From Martelella lutilitoris (lineage in GTDB: Bacteria; Pseudomonadota; Alphaproteobacteria; Rhizobiales; Rhizobiaceae): 64,000 nt of DNA. Under the pieces are notes generated by a model that saw only the letters and a program-made list of their open reading frames with translations, searched no databases and was not told the DNA's origin. The position numbers and the translations under genes were made by a program. Each line of letters starts with the position of its first letter. The stretch's first letter is position 1. Of this stretch, positions 9,741 to 19,643 are shown piece by piece. The stretch spans positions 248,001 to 312,000 of the forward strand of contig NZ_VCLB01000008.1 in assembly GCF_005924265.1 (NCBI RefSeq), given 5' to 3'.

Positions 9741-10484
9741 TCAGGGATCATATTTGATCATATAGCCGGAGCCGCGGATCGTCTTCAAAAGCGGCTTGTC
9801 GAAATCCTTCTCGATCTTGGAGCGCAGACGCGAGACATGCACGTCGATCACATTGGTCTGCGGATCGAAATGATAGTCCCAAACATTCTCAAGAAGCATA
9901 GTGCGGGTAACCACCTGCCCGGCATTCTTCATCAGATATTCGAGAAGGCGGTATTCGCGCGGCTGCAGCGTGATCTCGCGACCGGCCCTGCGCACCTCGT
10001 GCGACAGGCGATCGAGTTCCAGATCGCCGACCCGGTAGACGACGTCCTGGTCGGGCGTGCCCTTGCGCCGGCCGAGAACCTCGACGCGAGCCAGAAGCTC
10101 GGAGAAGGCATAGGGCTTGGGCAGATAGTCGTCGCCGCCTGCCCTCAGCCCCGTCACGCGATCGTCCACCTGCCCCAGAGCGGAGAGGATCAGAACCGGC
10201 GTATGCACGCCGCGCGCGCGCAGCGCGGAAATCACAGAAAGCCCGTCACGACGCGGCAGCATGCGGTCGACGACCAGCACGTCATATTCGTTCTCGCTCG
10301 CCATGAACAAACCGCTCTCGCCATCGCCTGCGTGTTCGCAGGTGATGCCGGCCTCGCGAAAGGCCTTGGTCAGATAGGCGGCGGCCTCAAGATCGTCTTC
10401 AATAACCAGAATGCGCATGGCGGCGAGAGTATCGCCATTGCGATCTTCGTTACAAGCAGTCTTGAGAGGTTCATCGACAGACAT
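9741..10484 (-). CDS. OmpR/PhoB-family response regulator
   Basis: Two-domain DNA-binding regulator. The receiver domain has the acidic pair in VIEDD, phospho-acceptor Asp73 in VVDRMLPRRDG, and a conserved Lys in LPKPY. A C-terminal winged helix ends in VDVHVSRLRSKI and TIRGSGYMI. I chose the ATG at 10484 (247 aa) because CGGAG precedes it by 7 bases. The ATG at 10418, which starts directly at MRILVIEDD and gives the family's usual 225 aa, has no ribosome site, but conservation could still favour it. It pairs with the kinase immediately downstream. Confidence 0.93.
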   Translation of the reverse strand: MSVDEPLKTACNEDRNGDTLAAMRILVIEDDLEAAAYLTKAFREAGITCEHAGDGESGLFMASENEYDVLVVDRMLPRRDGLSVISALRARGVHTPVLILSALGQVDDRVTGLRAGGDDYLPKPYAFSELLARVEVLGRRKGTPDQDVVYRVGDLELDRLSHEVRRAGREITLQPREYRLLEYLMKNAGQVVTRTMLLENVWDYHFDPQTNVIDVHVSRLRSKIEKDFDKPLLKTIRGSGYMIKYDP

Positions 10485-10513
10485 TTGACAACTCCGACAG
10501 GGCGGCAAGACAA

Positions 10514-10545
10514 AGGGGCGCACGGGCCTTTGCCCGCGCGCCCCT
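10514..10545 (-). terminator. Hairpin after degP (terminator or attenuator)
   Basis: A 13-base stem (GGGGCGCACGGGC at 10515-10527 against 10532-10544, one mismatch) with a four-base loop sits between degP and the regulator gene. On the minus strand it is followed by TTTGTCTTG. The weak T tract suggests partial termination, so that protease levels exceed regulator levels. Confidence 0.55.
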
Positions 10546-10565
10546 CGCAATTCACTCAGCGCCGA

Positions 10566-12104
10566 TCAACCGGCATCCTGGTTCTCGCTTCCCGTCGGCA
10601 GGGCGGTGAACATGCTGCCGTTTTCGGTTTCGACCTGGAAGAGCGCCTGCTTGCGTCCATTGCTGGCAGCCTCTTCGACCTGCGTCAGGATGTCTTGGGC
10701 CGATGCGACGTCCTTGTTGTTGACGCTCAGGATCTTCTGTCCTTCGGCAAGGCCCTTCTGGGCGGCATCCGAATCGGGGTTGACCGCCGTGACCGTCACG
10801 CCCTTGCCGTCCTCGGAGGGGCGAACCTCGATGCCCATTCGGCTCATCAGCGAGCTTTCGGCAGGAGCGCTCATGCCTTCGGCAGAGGCCAGTTGGTCCT
10901 CGCTCGGGAATTCACCGAGCGTTACGTCGATGGTCTGCGATTTGCCGTCGCGCCAGACGGAAAGCTCGACATTGTCGCCAGGCTCCATCATGCCGATCAT
11001 CCGCGAGAGCGAACGCGCGTCCTCGATGACATCGCCGTTGACGGCGGTGATGACATCGCCCTGCCTGAGCCCGGCCTTGGCGCCGGGGCTGTCGGAGGTC
11101 GGTTCGGAGATCAGCGCGCCTTCGGGCTTGGCAAGCCCGATCGCGTCGGCAATGTCTTCGGTGACGGGCTGAATGCGCACGCCCAGCCAGCCGCGTTCGA
11201 CGGTGCCGTCATCGATCAGATCGTTGACCACGTCCTGCGCCAGGTGAGAAGGAATGGCGAAGGCGATGCCGACATTGCCGCCGGACGGCGAGAAGATCGC
11301 AGTGTTGATGCCGACGACCTCACCGTTGAGATCGAAGGTCGGGCCGCCGGAATTGCCGTGATTGACCGCCGCGTCGACCTGGATGTAGTCGTCATAAGGG
11401 CCGGAAGCGATGTCACGTCCAAGCGCGGAGACGATGCCCGAGGTCACCGTGCCGCCGAGACCGAAGGGGTTGCCGACAGCCACCACCCAGTCACCGACGC
11501 GCAGCTTCGAATCATCGGCGAAATTCACATAGGTGAAATCGCGATCGGCATCGACCTTCAGCACGGCCAGATCGGTGCGCGGATCGGTGCCGACGAGCTT
11601 GGCATCGTATTCGGTGCCGTCATCCATCAGAACGGAGAAGCTGTCGCCCTCGCGCACGACGTGGTTGTTGGTGACGAGGTAGCCGTCCTCGGAAACGAAG
11701 AAGCCGGACCCTTGCGCGACCGGGCGCGGACCGCCATCGCGTGGCTTGGGCGGCTGCTGCGGCTCAAGCGGCGCGCCGAAATCCTTGAAGAAACGCTTCA
11801 GCGGATGGTCATCGGGAAGATTGTCGAAGCCGCGTCCGCCGAAGCCGAAACCGAAGCCATCATTCTGGGCAACCGGCTGGACATTGCTTTCGACAACGAC
11901 CGAAACGACGGCCGGAGAGACGGCTTCGACCACATCGGCAAAGCCAGGCACCTTGGGGGCTTCGACATAAACCGGGTCGGCGAGGGCTTCGGGAACGGTC
12001 AGCGGCGCACCTGCCGAAAACAGGACAGCGGCAACGCCGCCGGCAAGCGCCGAGGCCTTCAAAATCGGCTTGAACTTGTTGTATCCGGAAGTCTGGTCGA
12101 GCAT
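10566..12104 (-). CDS. degP: Do/DegP-family periplasmic serine endoprotease
   Basis: HtrA-type protease and chaperone for misfolded envelope proteins. It is 512 aa with an N-terminal hydrophobic export segment (about 15-42). The trypsin-like domain has catalytic His148 (TNNHVV), Asp178 (PRTDLAVLK) and Ser252 (GNSGGPT). Two PDZ domains follow (about 290-380 and 410-505). A Phe/Gly-rich stretch at about 83-94 is typical of rhizobial DegP1. The ATG at 12104 is preceded by AAGGAAAAGG. It lies between the cytochrome c maturation genes and a two-component pair. A palindrome at 12133-12150 in the leader may regulate it. Confidence 0.96.
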   Translation of the reverse strand: MLDQTSGYNKFKPILKASALAGGVAAVLFSAGAPLTVPEALADPVYVEAPKVPGFADVVEAVSPAVVSVVVESNVQPVAQNDGFGFGFGGRGFDNLPDDHPLKRFFKDFGAPLEPQQPPKPRDGGPRPVAQGSGFFVSEDGYLVTNNHVVREGDSFSVLMDDGTEYDAKLVGTDPRTDLAVLKVDADRDFTYVNFADDSKLRVGDWVVAVGNPFGLGGTVTSGIVSALGRDIASGPYDDYIQVDAAVNHGNSGGPTFDLNGEVVGINTAIFSPSGGNVGIAFAIPSHLAQDVVNDLIDDGTVERGWLGVRIQPVTEDIADAIGLAKPEGALISEPTSDSPGAKAGLRQGDVITAVNGDVIEDARSLSRMIGMMEPGDNVELSVWRDGKSQTIDVTLGEFPSEDQLASAEGMSAPAESSLMSRMGIEVRPSEDGKGVTVTAVNPDSDAAQKGLAEGQKILSVNNKDVASAQDILTQVEEAASNGRKQALFQVETENGSMFTALPTGSENQDAG

Positions 12105-12132
12105 CGGGTCTACCTTTTCCTTGATTGACGTT

Positions 12133-12150
12133 TTTGAAGCTGTCTTCAAA
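12133..12150. promoter_or_regulatory. Palindrome in the degP leader
   Basis: TTTGAAG and CTTCAAA are separated by four bases, 29 bases upstream of the degP start. It could be an operator or a short RNA hairpin near the ribosome site. No regulator family is assigned. Confidence 0.3.
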
Positions 12151-12212
12151 TCGGATAAAGGCACTATAAATGTTGCGACCTTACGGAAATCTGTCCGCAA
12201 AATGACGGATTG

Positions 12213-12677
12213 TTAATTGTCTTCGCCGTCGGCGAGAAGCTGCTCCAGGCGGGCCTCCTCTGCCTGGGAAAGCGGGCGGTCCGGCGTGCGGCGCGCGACC
12301 GAGAAGCGCCACAAGACGATGCCGCCGAGCACGATCAGAAGCGCAGGCGCGCCCCACAAAAGCCATGTCTTGGGCGAAAAGCGCGGTTTCAGAAGCACAA
12401 ATTCGCCGTAGCGCGAAACGACATAGTCGATGACTTCCTCATTGCTGTCGCCGTCGACAAGGCGGGCCCGCACGAGAAGCCTGAGATCTCGCGCCAGGTC
12501 GGCATTCGAATCATCGATCGACTGGTTCTGGCAGACCATGCAGCGCAGCTCCGCGGATATTTCGCGGGCCCGCGCCTCGAGCGCCGGATCATCCAGCACC
12601 TCGTCAGGCGTGACGGCGTGGGCCACGGCCAGAGGCAGCAACAGGAGAAATGTCGCCAGAAGGGGGCCTAACCTCAT
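12213..12677 (-). CDS. ccmH: Cytochrome c maturation protein CcmH (CycL)
   Basis: Membrane-anchored thiol oxidoreductase that reduces apocytochrome c before haem attachment. It is 154 aa with a signal peptide (1-20). The redox motif LRCMVCQN has Cys46 and Cys49. A C-terminal membrane anchor is at about 102-122. Its start overlaps the ccmF stop as ATGA, so it is translationally coupled. An upstream in-frame extension to 12848 lies inside ccmF and is not used. It is the last gene of ccmI-E-F-H. Confidence 0.96.
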   Translation of the reverse strand: MRLGPLLATFLLLLPLAVAHAVTPDEVLDDPALEARAREISAELRCMVCQNQSIDDSNADLARDLRLLVRARLVDGDSNEEVIDYVVSRYGEFVLLKPRFSPKTWLLWGAPALLIVLGGIVLWRFSVARRTPDRPLSQAEEARLEQLLADGEDN

Positions 12678-14671
12678 TCCGCCGCCCCTGCATGAGCGGC
12701 CGCATCCATACGGCGCTTGCGGCTGCGCTCCGGGGCGCCGACGCGCAGGCGCCGGTCGGTCAGCGAGACCACGCCGCCAACGGCCATGGCGACGCCGCCG
12801 AGCCAGATGCACAGGATGAACGGTTTCCACCACACCCTGACGACCCATGCGCCATCGGCGCGTTCATCGCCAAGCGAGACATAGAGCTGGCTGAGGCCGA
12901 AGGTTGATATACCCGCTTCGGTCGTCGGCATGTTGTTGGCGAGATAGACCCGCTTTGCAGAGAAGCTCTCGGTGACAGGCCGGTCGTCTCGGGTAATCGT
13001 AAACGCCCCGCGTTCATCGACATAATTGGGTCCTCTCACCGGCGTGATGCCATCGAAAGTCACCGTGTAGCCGCCGGCATCGACGCTCATTCCCGGCGTC
13101 ATCTCCAGAACCGCCTCGGTCTCGTAGAGCGAGACCGCAACGATGCCGAGAACCGCCACGCCGAGGCCGAAATGGGCAAGCGCCGCGCCGAAGGCGGAAC
13201 GCGGCAGGCCGACAAATCGCGGCCATGCCCGCGCCATCGGCATGCGGCCGAAACCCGAGCGATACCAGAGATCGCTTGCCGCTCCGAACATGAGGAAGAA
13301 GGCGATCGCGATGACAAGGCCCGCGAGAACCGGGCCGCCGGAATGGTAGTAGATGAAGCCGGCAGCCAGAACGAGCGCCATAACCGCAGCGACCATCAGG
13401 CGCTCGCCGGCGGCTTTCAGATCGCCCCTTTTCCACGACAGCATCGGGCCGAAGGGAACGGCCAGCAGCAGCGGGATCATCAACACGCCGAAGGTCATGT
13501 TGAAGAAGGGAGGGCCGACGGAAATCTTGTCGCCGGTCAGCGTTTCGAGAACCAGCGGATAGAGCGTGCCGGTCAGCACGGTTCCCGTAGCCACCGTCAA
13601 AATGAGATTGTTGAAGACCAACGCCCCCTCGCGCGAAATCGGCGAGAACAGGCCGCCGGCGCGCAGGAGAGGGGCCCTGAAGGCAAACAGCGCCAGCGAG
13701 CCGCCGACAAAAAAGGCAAGGATCGCGAGAATGAAGATGCCGCGCGTTGGGTCGGTCGCAAAGGCATGAACCGATGTCAGTACCCCGGACCGGACAAGGA
13801 AGGTTCCGAGCAGCGACAGCGAGAAGGTCAGGATCGACAGGAGCACGGTCCAGATTTTCAGCGCCTCGCGCTTTTCCATGACCAGGGCGGAATGCAGCAG
13901 CGCGGTCCCGGCAAGCCAGGGCATGAAGGAGGCGTTCTCGACCGGATCCCAGAACCACCAGCCGCCCCAGCCCAGTTCGTAATAGGCCCAGTAGGAGCCC
14001 ATCGCGATACCGGCCGTCAGGAACAGCCATGCCAGAAGCGCCCAGGGACGAACCCACAGCGCCCAGGCCGCATCGATCCGCCCGCTGATCAGCGCCGCGA
14101 CCGCGAAGGAAAAGCAGACGGAGAAACCCACATAGCCGAGATAGAGCAACGGCGGATGGATCGCGAGACCGAAATCCTGAAGGATCGGATTGAGATCCTG
14201 CCCCTCGCCCGGTACCGGAAAGATCCGCAGGAACGGGTTCGAGGTGAACAGGATGAAGAGGAGAAAAGCCGTGGCGATCAAGGCCTGGATCGACAGGACA
14301 TTGGCCCTGAGATCGTCCGGCAGATTGCGACTGAAGGCCGCAACAAGCGCGCTGAACAGCGTCAGGATCAAGAGCCAGAGCATCATCGATCCCTCGTGAT
14401 TGCCCCAGACGCCGGAGAACTTGTAGACCAGCGGCATCAGCGAGTGCGAATTCTCCCAGACATTGCGCACGGAGAAATCGGACACGAGATGGCTGCGGAT
14501 GAGCACGCCGAAGGACGTCGCCACCAGGGCGAAGAGTGTCAGCGTGCCGCTGACGGAGACCGACATCAGTTGCGGATTGTTCCGCCTGACACCGACGGCG
14601 GGCACCGCGAACGTCACCAACGCCACGGCAAGCGCAAGGATCAGCGAGAACAGGCCGAGTTCAACTGTCAC
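12674..14671 (-). CDS. ccmF: Haem lyase CcmF (CycK)
   Basis: Polytopic membrane protein (665 aa, roughly 15 hydrophobic helices) that transfers haem from CcmE to apocytochrome c together with CcmH and CcmI. The haem-handling WWD motif appears as [20 protein letters not shown], with further conserved His-bearing stretches (for example [13 protein letters not shown]). Length is normal for the family (about 650). It overlaps ccmE upstream and ccmH downstream by 4 bases each. Confidence 0.97.
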   Translation of the reverse strand: MTVELGLFSLILALAVALVTFAVPAVGVRRNNPQLMSVSVSGTLTLFALVATSFGVLIRSHLVSDFSVRNVWENSHSLMPLVYKFSGVWGNHEGSMMLWLLILTLFSALVAAFSRNLPDDLRANVLSIQALIATAFLLFILFTSNPFLRIFPVPGEGQDLNPILQDFGLAIHPPLLYLGYVGFSVCFSFAVAALISGRIDAAWALWVRPWALLAWLFLTAGIAMGSYWAYYELGWGGWWFWDPVENASFMPWLAGTALLHSALVMEKREALKIWTVLLSILTFSLSLLGTFLVRSGVLTSVHAFATDPTRGIFILAILAFFVGGSLALFAFRAPLLRAGGLFSPISREGALVFNNLILTVATGTVLTGTLYPLVLETLTGDKISVGPPFFNMTFGVLMIPLLLAVPFGPMLSWKRGDLKAAGERLMVAAVMALVLAAGFIYYHSGGPVLAGLVIAIAFFLMFGAASDLWYRSGFGRMPMARAWPRFVGLPRSAFGAALAHFGLGVAVLGIVAVSLYETEAVLEMTPGMSVDAGGYTVTFDGITPVRGPNYVDERGAFTITRDDRPVTESFSAKRVYLANNMPTTEAGISTFGLSQLYVSLGDERADGAWVVRVWWKPFILCIWLGGVAMAVGGVVSLTDRRLRVGAPERSRKRRMDAAAHAGAAE

Positions 14672-15111
14672 TGGCTCGTCTCCCCCTCCCAGACGCCATC
14701 TTCCTTCAGGCGGTCGGCGACTTCCTTCGGCATGTAGTTCTCATCATGCTTGGCGAGCACGGTATCGGCATGAAACGCGCCGTCTTGGTCGAAACGACCT
14801 TCCGTCACGACGCCCTGTCCCTCACGGAACAGATCAGGCAGTATACCGGCATACCGCACCTCAACAGCGCCGGAACCGTCGGTCACAGTAAAGAGAACAT
14901 TGGAGTTTTCGACACGCTTGATCGACCCCTCCTCGACCAGCCCGCCGAGCCTGATGCGCGTCCCCTCGCCGACCGGCTTTTCGGCCAGGTCGGACGGCAT
15001 GTAGAAATAGGAAACGCTGCGGCTGAGCGCAAACAGCACCAACAGCACGGCGACGGCTATGAACCCGACGCCGCCGGCAATGACAGCCAGCCTTTTCTGC
15101 TTGCGATTCAA
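14668..15111 (-). CDS. ccmE: Haem chaperone CcmE (CycJ)
   Basis: Periplasmic haem carrier anchored by one N-terminal helix (about 8-30), followed by an OB-fold. It is 147 aa. The covalent haem ligand is His122 in [10 protein letters not shown], and Tyr126 is also conserved. It overlaps ccmI and ccmF by 4 bases, so the four genes form one coupled operon. Confidence 0.97.
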   Translation of the reverse strand: MNRKQKRLAVIAGGVGFIAVAVLLVLFALSRSVSYFYMPSDLAEKPVGEGTRIRLGGLVEEGSIKRVENSNVLFTVTDGSGAVEVRYAGILPDLFREGQGVVTEGRFDQDGAFHADTVLAKHDENYMPKEVADRLKEDGVWEGETSQ

Positions 15112-16244
15112 CGCTCTGCTCCCGATAGCTGCAGCGAATCTCCAAAAGCCGCAAGCCGCGCGCCCTTTTCGCTGTCCTTCCCATAGTAATCGATCGCTTG
15201 CCGAAGGGCCAACGCCGCTTTCTCATCGTTACCAAGAACACTATAGGAACGGATCAGGCGCATCCAGCCGTCGATATCATCCGGATTGTCTTTGAGCCTC
15301 TGCTCAAGACCGGCGACCATGCCGTCGATCATATCGGCCCGCGCCTCATCCGAAAGTTCGGACGCGGCCACCACCGCCTCTTCGTCGGGTCCGTTCGGCA
15401 CCACGCCGTCGGCAGGACGCCCGCCGCTGTTTTCGGCGATCCGGCGGTCAACCATATCGCGCCACGGAGAGCCCTCCGGCAGCGCGCCTTCAAGTCGCCT
15501 GAACCGCTCCACCGCTTCGGCCCTGTCGCCCGATTGCTCAGCGGCAAGCGCCATGAAATAGAGCGCCCGCAATTCATTCGGGTCAAGCGCTTCCGCCTGA
15601 CGGAAGATATCGAGCGCTTCGTCCGTCACGATCCCCGCATTCATGGCAACGATGGCTTCGCCCTGACCTGCCAGGCGATCGGCTGTGGCGCCGGACACGC
15701 GGATTGCGTTGGCATAGGCGTTCTCCGCCGCTTCGAATCGGCTTTCTCGCAGATAGATCGGGGCAATCACATCCCACCCGCGTCCGTCATCGGGGTTTTC
15801 CGCAAGATGCTGCTCCACACGCGCCACCAGCACGGCAAGGTCAGGTTCGTCCGCATTCATGCGCGCGGCAAGCGGCTGATCCGGCGCGCCCGGCATGCCG
15901 AGCAAGGGATAGAGGAAACCAGCCCCGACCATCAACGCCAGGATGGCGGCGGCCATGCCCCATGCGCCCGCGCGGCGGCCGGCACTTCGCGTGGGGGAAT
16001 GGTCGCCCTTGTCAGCCACGGCAAGAAGCCGTCGTCCGATCTCGGCGCGCGCCGCTTCGTATTCCTTCTCGCTCAGCAGGCCTTCACTCTTCTCGCGCTC
16101 GATCTCGCGCAGCTGATCGCGATAAACGGCGGACTGGTTTGCGGACGACCTTTCTCTCACGCCTGCCGGCTTGCGCAGCAGCGGCAGGGCGACCGCGAAG
16201 GCCGCGACAAGGAGTATGACAAGGGCTGGGATGGCGAAAATCAT
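15108..16244 (-). CDS. ccmI: Cytochrome c biogenesis protein CcmI (CycH)
   Basis: Apocytochrome c chaperone of the haem lyase complex, 378 aa. Two N-terminal membrane helices (about 3-23 and 92-112) enclose a cytoplasmic segment containing [12 protein letters not shown], the leucine-zipper-like region typical of CcmI. TPR-type helices (about 130-370) bind apocytochrome. It is the first gene of the ccmIEFH run. Its promoter should lie within 16245-16349. Confidence 0.94.
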   Translation of the reverse strand: MIFAIPALVILLVAAFAVALPLLRKPAGVRERSSANQSAVYRDQLREIEREKSEGLLSEKEYEAARAEIGRRLLAVADKGDHSPTRSAGRRAGAWGMAAAILALMVGAGFLYPLLGMPGAPDQPLAARMNADEPDLAVLVARVEQHLAENPDDGRGWDVIAPIYLRESRFEAAENAYANAIRVSGATADRLAGQGEAIVAMNAGIVTDEALDIFRQAEALDPNELRALYFMALAAEQSGDRAEAVERFRRLEGALPEGSPWRDMVDRRIAENSGGRPADGVVPNGPDEEAVVAASELSDEARADMIDGMVAGLEQRLKDNPDDIDGWMRLIRSYSVLGNDEKAALALRQAIDYYGKDSEKGARLAAFGDSLQLSGAER

Positions 16245-16349
16245 AACGATGTCTTCGTACGCTAACGCCGCACAATAGCCAACACACTAAAGCTTTATTG
16301 GCAAAATCTGCCGCAAAAGGTCGCAGCAGGGAAGAGCTTCGGCAGCAGG

Positions 16350-16760
16350 CTAGTTTAGCAGCGTCCAAAGGCCGTCTTCGCCGCGACAGGCAGCGCCGCG
16401 CCCGACATATTCCTGCCCCTTCACCGACACACGCTGTGTGTATTGTCGGCAGTTTTGATCCCCCACCTGATAGGGGCTTGCGGCAGTTACCTTGCCTTCT
16501 GCGTCCCGTCCCTGCCAGGATACTGTTTCACCGGCAGGAACCGAGGCCAGCGCATATTGTTCAGCCTGCAGGGCTTTGGCCCGATCGGCCGGCGAAAGCG
16601 AAACGCCCGCCCGTTCCACCAGCCCGCCCTCAAGTGCGACAGCGGGGACGGGCTGCCCGGACGCGGGCAAGGCCGCCACGCCGGTGGAAACTCCGGTATC
16701 CGTTGTTGCGCAACCCGAAACCGCAATGGCGGCAGCGGCTAGCAGAATGATCCGTCGCAC
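16350..16760 (-). CDS. Small surface-antigen-like lipoprotein
   Basis: 136 aa with a lipoprotein signal: a hydrophobic stretch, then AVSGC with Cys17 as the expected lipidation site. The mature part has WQGRDAEGKVTA, CRQYTQRV and a terminal WTLLN. This layout resembles the C-terminal domain of 17 kDa surface antigens (RT0821/Lpp0805-type), which are outer-membrane lipoproteins of unknown role. It stands alone downstream of feuQ on the same strand, 168 bases away. Confidence 0.78.
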   Translation of the reverse strand: MRRIILLAAAAIAVSGCATTDTGVSTGVAALPASGQPVPAVALEGGLVERAGVSLSPADRAKALQAEQYALASVPAGETVSWQGRDAEGKVTAASPYQVGDQNCRQYTQRVSVKGQEYVGRGAACRGEDGLWTLLN

Positions 16761-16928
16761 GATGTAACAACCCCCTGAACGTCATGAATTGGTGTCCGCC
16801 CCATAGCCCGGACAAAGCGGCTCCATACGGTACGGGCAAGGCATAGCATACGCTGCTGCGCCTTTGGACGTAGAAACAGATTATGGCCAGATTTCGCCGG
16901 GACCGGCCGCCCTGGCTCGCAAACCGGC

Positions 16929-18308
16929 TTATTTCTTGAGTTTTGCCGGCAGGACGATCCGTGCGTGAAGCCCGGAACCGTCAAGCCCTGTCAACTCGAA
17001 CCGTCCGCCATAAGCCTGCACGATATCATCGACAATGGAAAGGCCAAGCCCTGAACCCGAGCCGCTTTCGTCAAGCCTTTGTCCGCGTTTCATCGCTCTG
17101 CGGATTTCCTCAGGGGTGAGGCCCGGGCCATCATCAACAACAGTGATTTCCGCCCACTCGCCAGTCTCCGCCGACCCGTCGAGCCGGCGCGCGCCTACCC
17201 GGACCTCGCTCTCGGCAAAGCGGGCCGCATTCTCCAAAAGGTTGCCGACCACTTCCTCGATATCCTGCTGCTCCACCGCAAGCACAAGGCCGGGAGCACA
17301 GGACAAGGCAAACTCCGTATCAGGATTGAGGCGCCGCATCACACGGACGAGCCGTTCCAGAACCGGCTCCACCTCGCAGCGCGTCAGCACGGATTCGGTC
17401 TGCGCGGCGATCCGGGCCCGGTTGAGATAGGCCTGGACCTGCGCTTGCATCATCATCACCTGCGACGCGATCAGCTTGCCGCCCTGCCCACCCATGCTCT
17501 GCGCCTCATTCAACAGCACGGCAATCGGCGTCTTTAGCGAATGGGCAAGATTGCCGACCTGCATGCGCGCGCGCTCGACAATCGCCCGGTTGTTGCCGAG
17601 AAGCGCATTGATCTCGTCGGCGAGCGGCTGGATTTCGACGGGAAATGCGCCTTTCATTTCCCCCTCGCCCTGTTCGGAAATCGTCCTGAGCGCCGCGCGG
17701 GCCCTGTCGAGCGGGCGTAAGGCCCAGAGAACAATCAGCCCGTTCAGCAGGATGCTGGCGATGCCAAAGAGCGCCAGTGCGATATAGAGCCTGCGCGAGA
17801 ACCAGCGGACGTCATTGTCCACCGCGTCGCGATTGCCAGAAACGCGCACCCGCGTCGCCCTGTTCTGATCGTCCATCACGACAACGGTCTCGATCACGGC
17901 CAGTTCGTTGTCGTGATCATCACGGACGACATAGGTCCGGCGGAAATCGCCGTCATAGGGCACTTCGCTGACCGGCGTAACCGGCAGGTCCTCTCCGCCG
18001 AGCGAGGGAGAACGCAATGCCTCTCGCGAATCATCGTAAAGCGGATCGACAACCCAATACCAACCGGTCTGCGGCTGCTTGTAGCTCAGGTTCCCGAGTT
18101 GCGGCGCCCCCTGCAGGTCGCCATTCTGGTCGATGGAGACGGAATTGACGACATTGAATACCTCCGCCTGCAGGAGCTGGCGGAAGCCGCGCTCGGCGGC
18201 ATTGCGATAAAGCGCGGAGATCACCACTGCGATCACCAGAAGCGCGATCGCGAACCAGACGGTCGTCAGGGCCAGAGAACGCAGCGTCAGTGAATTCGCC
18301 CATTTCAT
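16929..18308 (-). CDS. feuQ: Sensor histidine kinase FeuQ
   Basis: 459 aa PhoQ-like kinase. Membrane segments at about 12-34 and 174-196 bound a large periplasmic sensor. HAMP follows, then HisKA with His256 in NLAHSLKTPIAVL, and an ATPase domain (NLLENAARFAE, DDGPGLTPEE, GSGSGLGLSIV). It overlaps feuP by 4 bases (ATGA). In Sinorhizobium meliloti FeuPQ responds to low osmolarity and drives cyclic glucan export. The same role here is inferred from sequence and the feuN-P-Q order. Confidence 0.9.
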   Translation of the reverse strand: MKWANSLTLRSLALTTVWFAIALLVIAVVISALYRNAAERGFRQLLQAEVFNVVNSVSIDQNGDLQGAPQLGNLSYKQPQTGWYWVVDPLYDDSREALRSPSLGGEDLPVTPVSEVPYDGDFRRTYVVRDDHDNELAVIETVVVMDDQNRATRVRVSGNRDAVDNDVRWFSRRLYIALALFGIASILLNGLIVLWALRPLDRARAALRTISEQGEGEMKGAFPVEIQPLADEINALLGNNRAIVERARMQVGNLAHSLKTPIAVLLNEAQSMGGQGGKLIASQVMMMQAQVQAYLNRARIAAQTESVLTRCEVEPVLERLVRVMRRLNPDTEFALSCAPGLVLAVEQQDIEEVVGNLLENAARFAESEVRVGARRLDGSAETGEWAEITVVDDGPGLTPEEIRRAMKRGQRLDESGSGSGLGLSIVDDIVQAYGGRFELTGLDGSGLHARIVLPAKLKK

Positions 18309-18976
18309 TCAGGCACCTGCATGCGATAGCCGAGGCCGCGGACCGTCTCGATCCATTCCGGGCCGACCTTCTTGCGCAAGCGTCCGACGAAAACCTCGAT
18401 CGTGTTGGAATCGCGGTCGAAATCCTGATCGTAGAGGTGTTCGGTCAGTTCCGTGCGCGAGACGACCTCGCCTTGATGGTGCATCAGATAGGAAAGCAAC
18501 CGGTATTCATGCGAGGTCAGGCGCAGCAATTCGCCGTTGAGCGTGGCCTTGGACGCCTTTACGTCGAGCGCGATCGGCCCGCAGGTGATCATGCTCGCTG
18601 CATGGCCCGCGGCCCGGCGGATCAACGCGCGAATGCGCGCCATCACTTCCTCGATGTGAAAAGGCTTGGTCACGTAATCGTCTGCGCCGGCGTCAATGCC
18701 GGCGACCTTGTCGCTCCAGCGATCGCGTGCGGTCAGGATCAGAACCGGCATCTTGCGCCCGGCCGCGCGCCATTTTTCCAGGATCGTTACCCCGTCCATC
18801 GTCGGCAGGCCGATATCGAGAATCACGGCGTCATAGGGCTCCGTATCGCCGAGGAAATGCCCCTCAACGCCGTCATAGGCGCAATCGACCACATAATCGG
18901 ACTCCCTCAACATCTGGGCAAGCTGCCGGTTGAGGTTTTCGTCGTCTTCGATGAGCAGGATACGCATGTCGGTCAA
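18305..18976 (-). CDS. feuP: Response regulator FeuP
   Basis: 223 aa OmpR/PhoP-type regulator. The receiver has LLIEDDE, phospho-acceptor Asp54 (LDIGLPTMDG) and a conserved Lys in TKPF. The winged helix ends VFVGRLRKKVG and TVRGLGYRMQ. It overlaps feuQ at its 3' end, and the likely inhibitor gene feuN lies 51 bases upstream. Confidence 0.92.
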   Translation of the reverse strand: MTDMRILLIEDDENLNRQLAQMLRESDYVVDCAYDGVEGHFLGDTEPYDAVILDIGLPTMDGVTILEKWRAAGRKMPVLILTARDRWSDKVAGIDAGADDYVTKPFHIEEVMARIRALIRRAAGHAASMITCGPIALDVKASKATLNGELLRLTSHEYRLLSYLMHHQGEVVSRTELTEHLYDQDFDRDSNTIEVFVGRLRKKVGPEWIETVRGLGYRMQVPE

Positions 18977-19027
18977 TTCGCTGTTTGCGGACAGAAGCTT
19001 GTCGTGGCGCAGTGGCCGGGTGAAAAA

Positions 19028-19273
19028 TCAGCTTGCGGGAACAGTCTGGGTAATCTTGCGCGGCATGTTGCCATCCTTCGCCGGAATGATCACCGTGACC
19101 TGGCAGCTGTTGCCGCCCTGGGCCGGCACCGCCGACAAAAGCTCCCCGCCGGTGCTCCTGACGACCGCCGCAGCCGCCGCGGCACAATCGGCAGCGATAG
19201 CGCCGCCGGTCTGGAACGCAATCAGCAGGCCGGTCGCCAGCGCGATCCGCAATGCGTGCATTGTCTTGAACAT
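19028..19273 (-). CDS. feuN: Small periplasmic protein, FeuN candidate
   Basis: 81 aa. It has a signal peptide (hydrophobic core about 8-22, cleavage expected after AIAA) and a mature part of about 55 residues with two cysteines, one right after the cleavage site and one in GNSCQV, which could form a disulfide. In S. meliloti a small exported protein encoded directly upstream of feuP, FeuN, restrains FeuQ. Position, size and export match, but I cannot align the sequences. The start is the ATG at 19273 with a weak GGGAA upstream; an in-frame TTG at 19288 is the alternative. Confidence 0.65.
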   Translation of the reverse strand: MFKTMHALRIALATGLLIAFQTGGAIAADCAAAAAAVVRSTGGELLSAVPAQGGNSCQVTVIIPAKDGNMPRKITQTVPAS

Positions 19274-19417
19274 CACAAAGTTTCCCAAAGAAATTCACTC
19301 AACTCTGACTGATAAGAATAGTTGGCTGAACTGCAAATGAATAGTCCCGCCGGTGCAGGCTAAATGATCGGCTGCCGCGGTGTTTTCGACCACGGCAGCC
19401 TGCGATTACGCTGCGCG

Positions 19418-19627
19418 TCAGCGGCTCAGCGTGCCCCTGGCCGAGATCCGGCCAAAAAGCGCGACCAGCCCGCCGGAGGCGCCAGCGAGCGTGGCGATGG
19501 AGGCGGCAAGCTCGCTTTGCGTGCCGTCGTCCAGATAGATGCCGCCCATCTGGAAGAGGGGTGCGGCGATGGCAAGGAGCGCGCCCCATACCGTCTTCGA
19601 GAGATACCACTTTTTCGTATAATCCAT
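19418..19627 (-). CDS. Small holin-like membrane protein at the end of the GTA cluster
   Basis: 69 aa. It has a charged N-terminus (MDYTKKWYLSKT), a membrane helix at about 14-30, a short polar loop, a second helix at about 45-60, and a basic tail with three Arg. The KWYLSKTVWG opening and two-helix layout resemble small phage holins. It follows gp15 after 16 bases on the same strand. In the model GTA the lysis genes lie elsewhere, so lysis function here is inference. The hairpin at 19370-19400 beyond its stop may end the transcript. Confidence 0.65.
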   Translation of the reverse strand: MDYTKKWYLSKTVWGALLAIAAPLFQMGGIYLDDGTQSELAASIATLAGASGGLVALFGRISARGTLSR

Positions 19628-19643
19628 GCCGTTTCCTTTCTGT

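Noticed and set aside
9243-12128. A 961-codon open frame on the plus strand opposite degP, the regulator and part of the kinase gene
   Set aside because: It runs antisense to three well-supported genes and its Arg/His/Asp/Gly-rich composition is that of a reverse-frame shadow in GC-rich DNA. No domain is recognisable.
13172-14737. A 521-codon plus-strand frame opposite ccmF
   Set aside because: Glu/Arg/Gln-rich mirror of a polytopic membrane protein; not a protein family.
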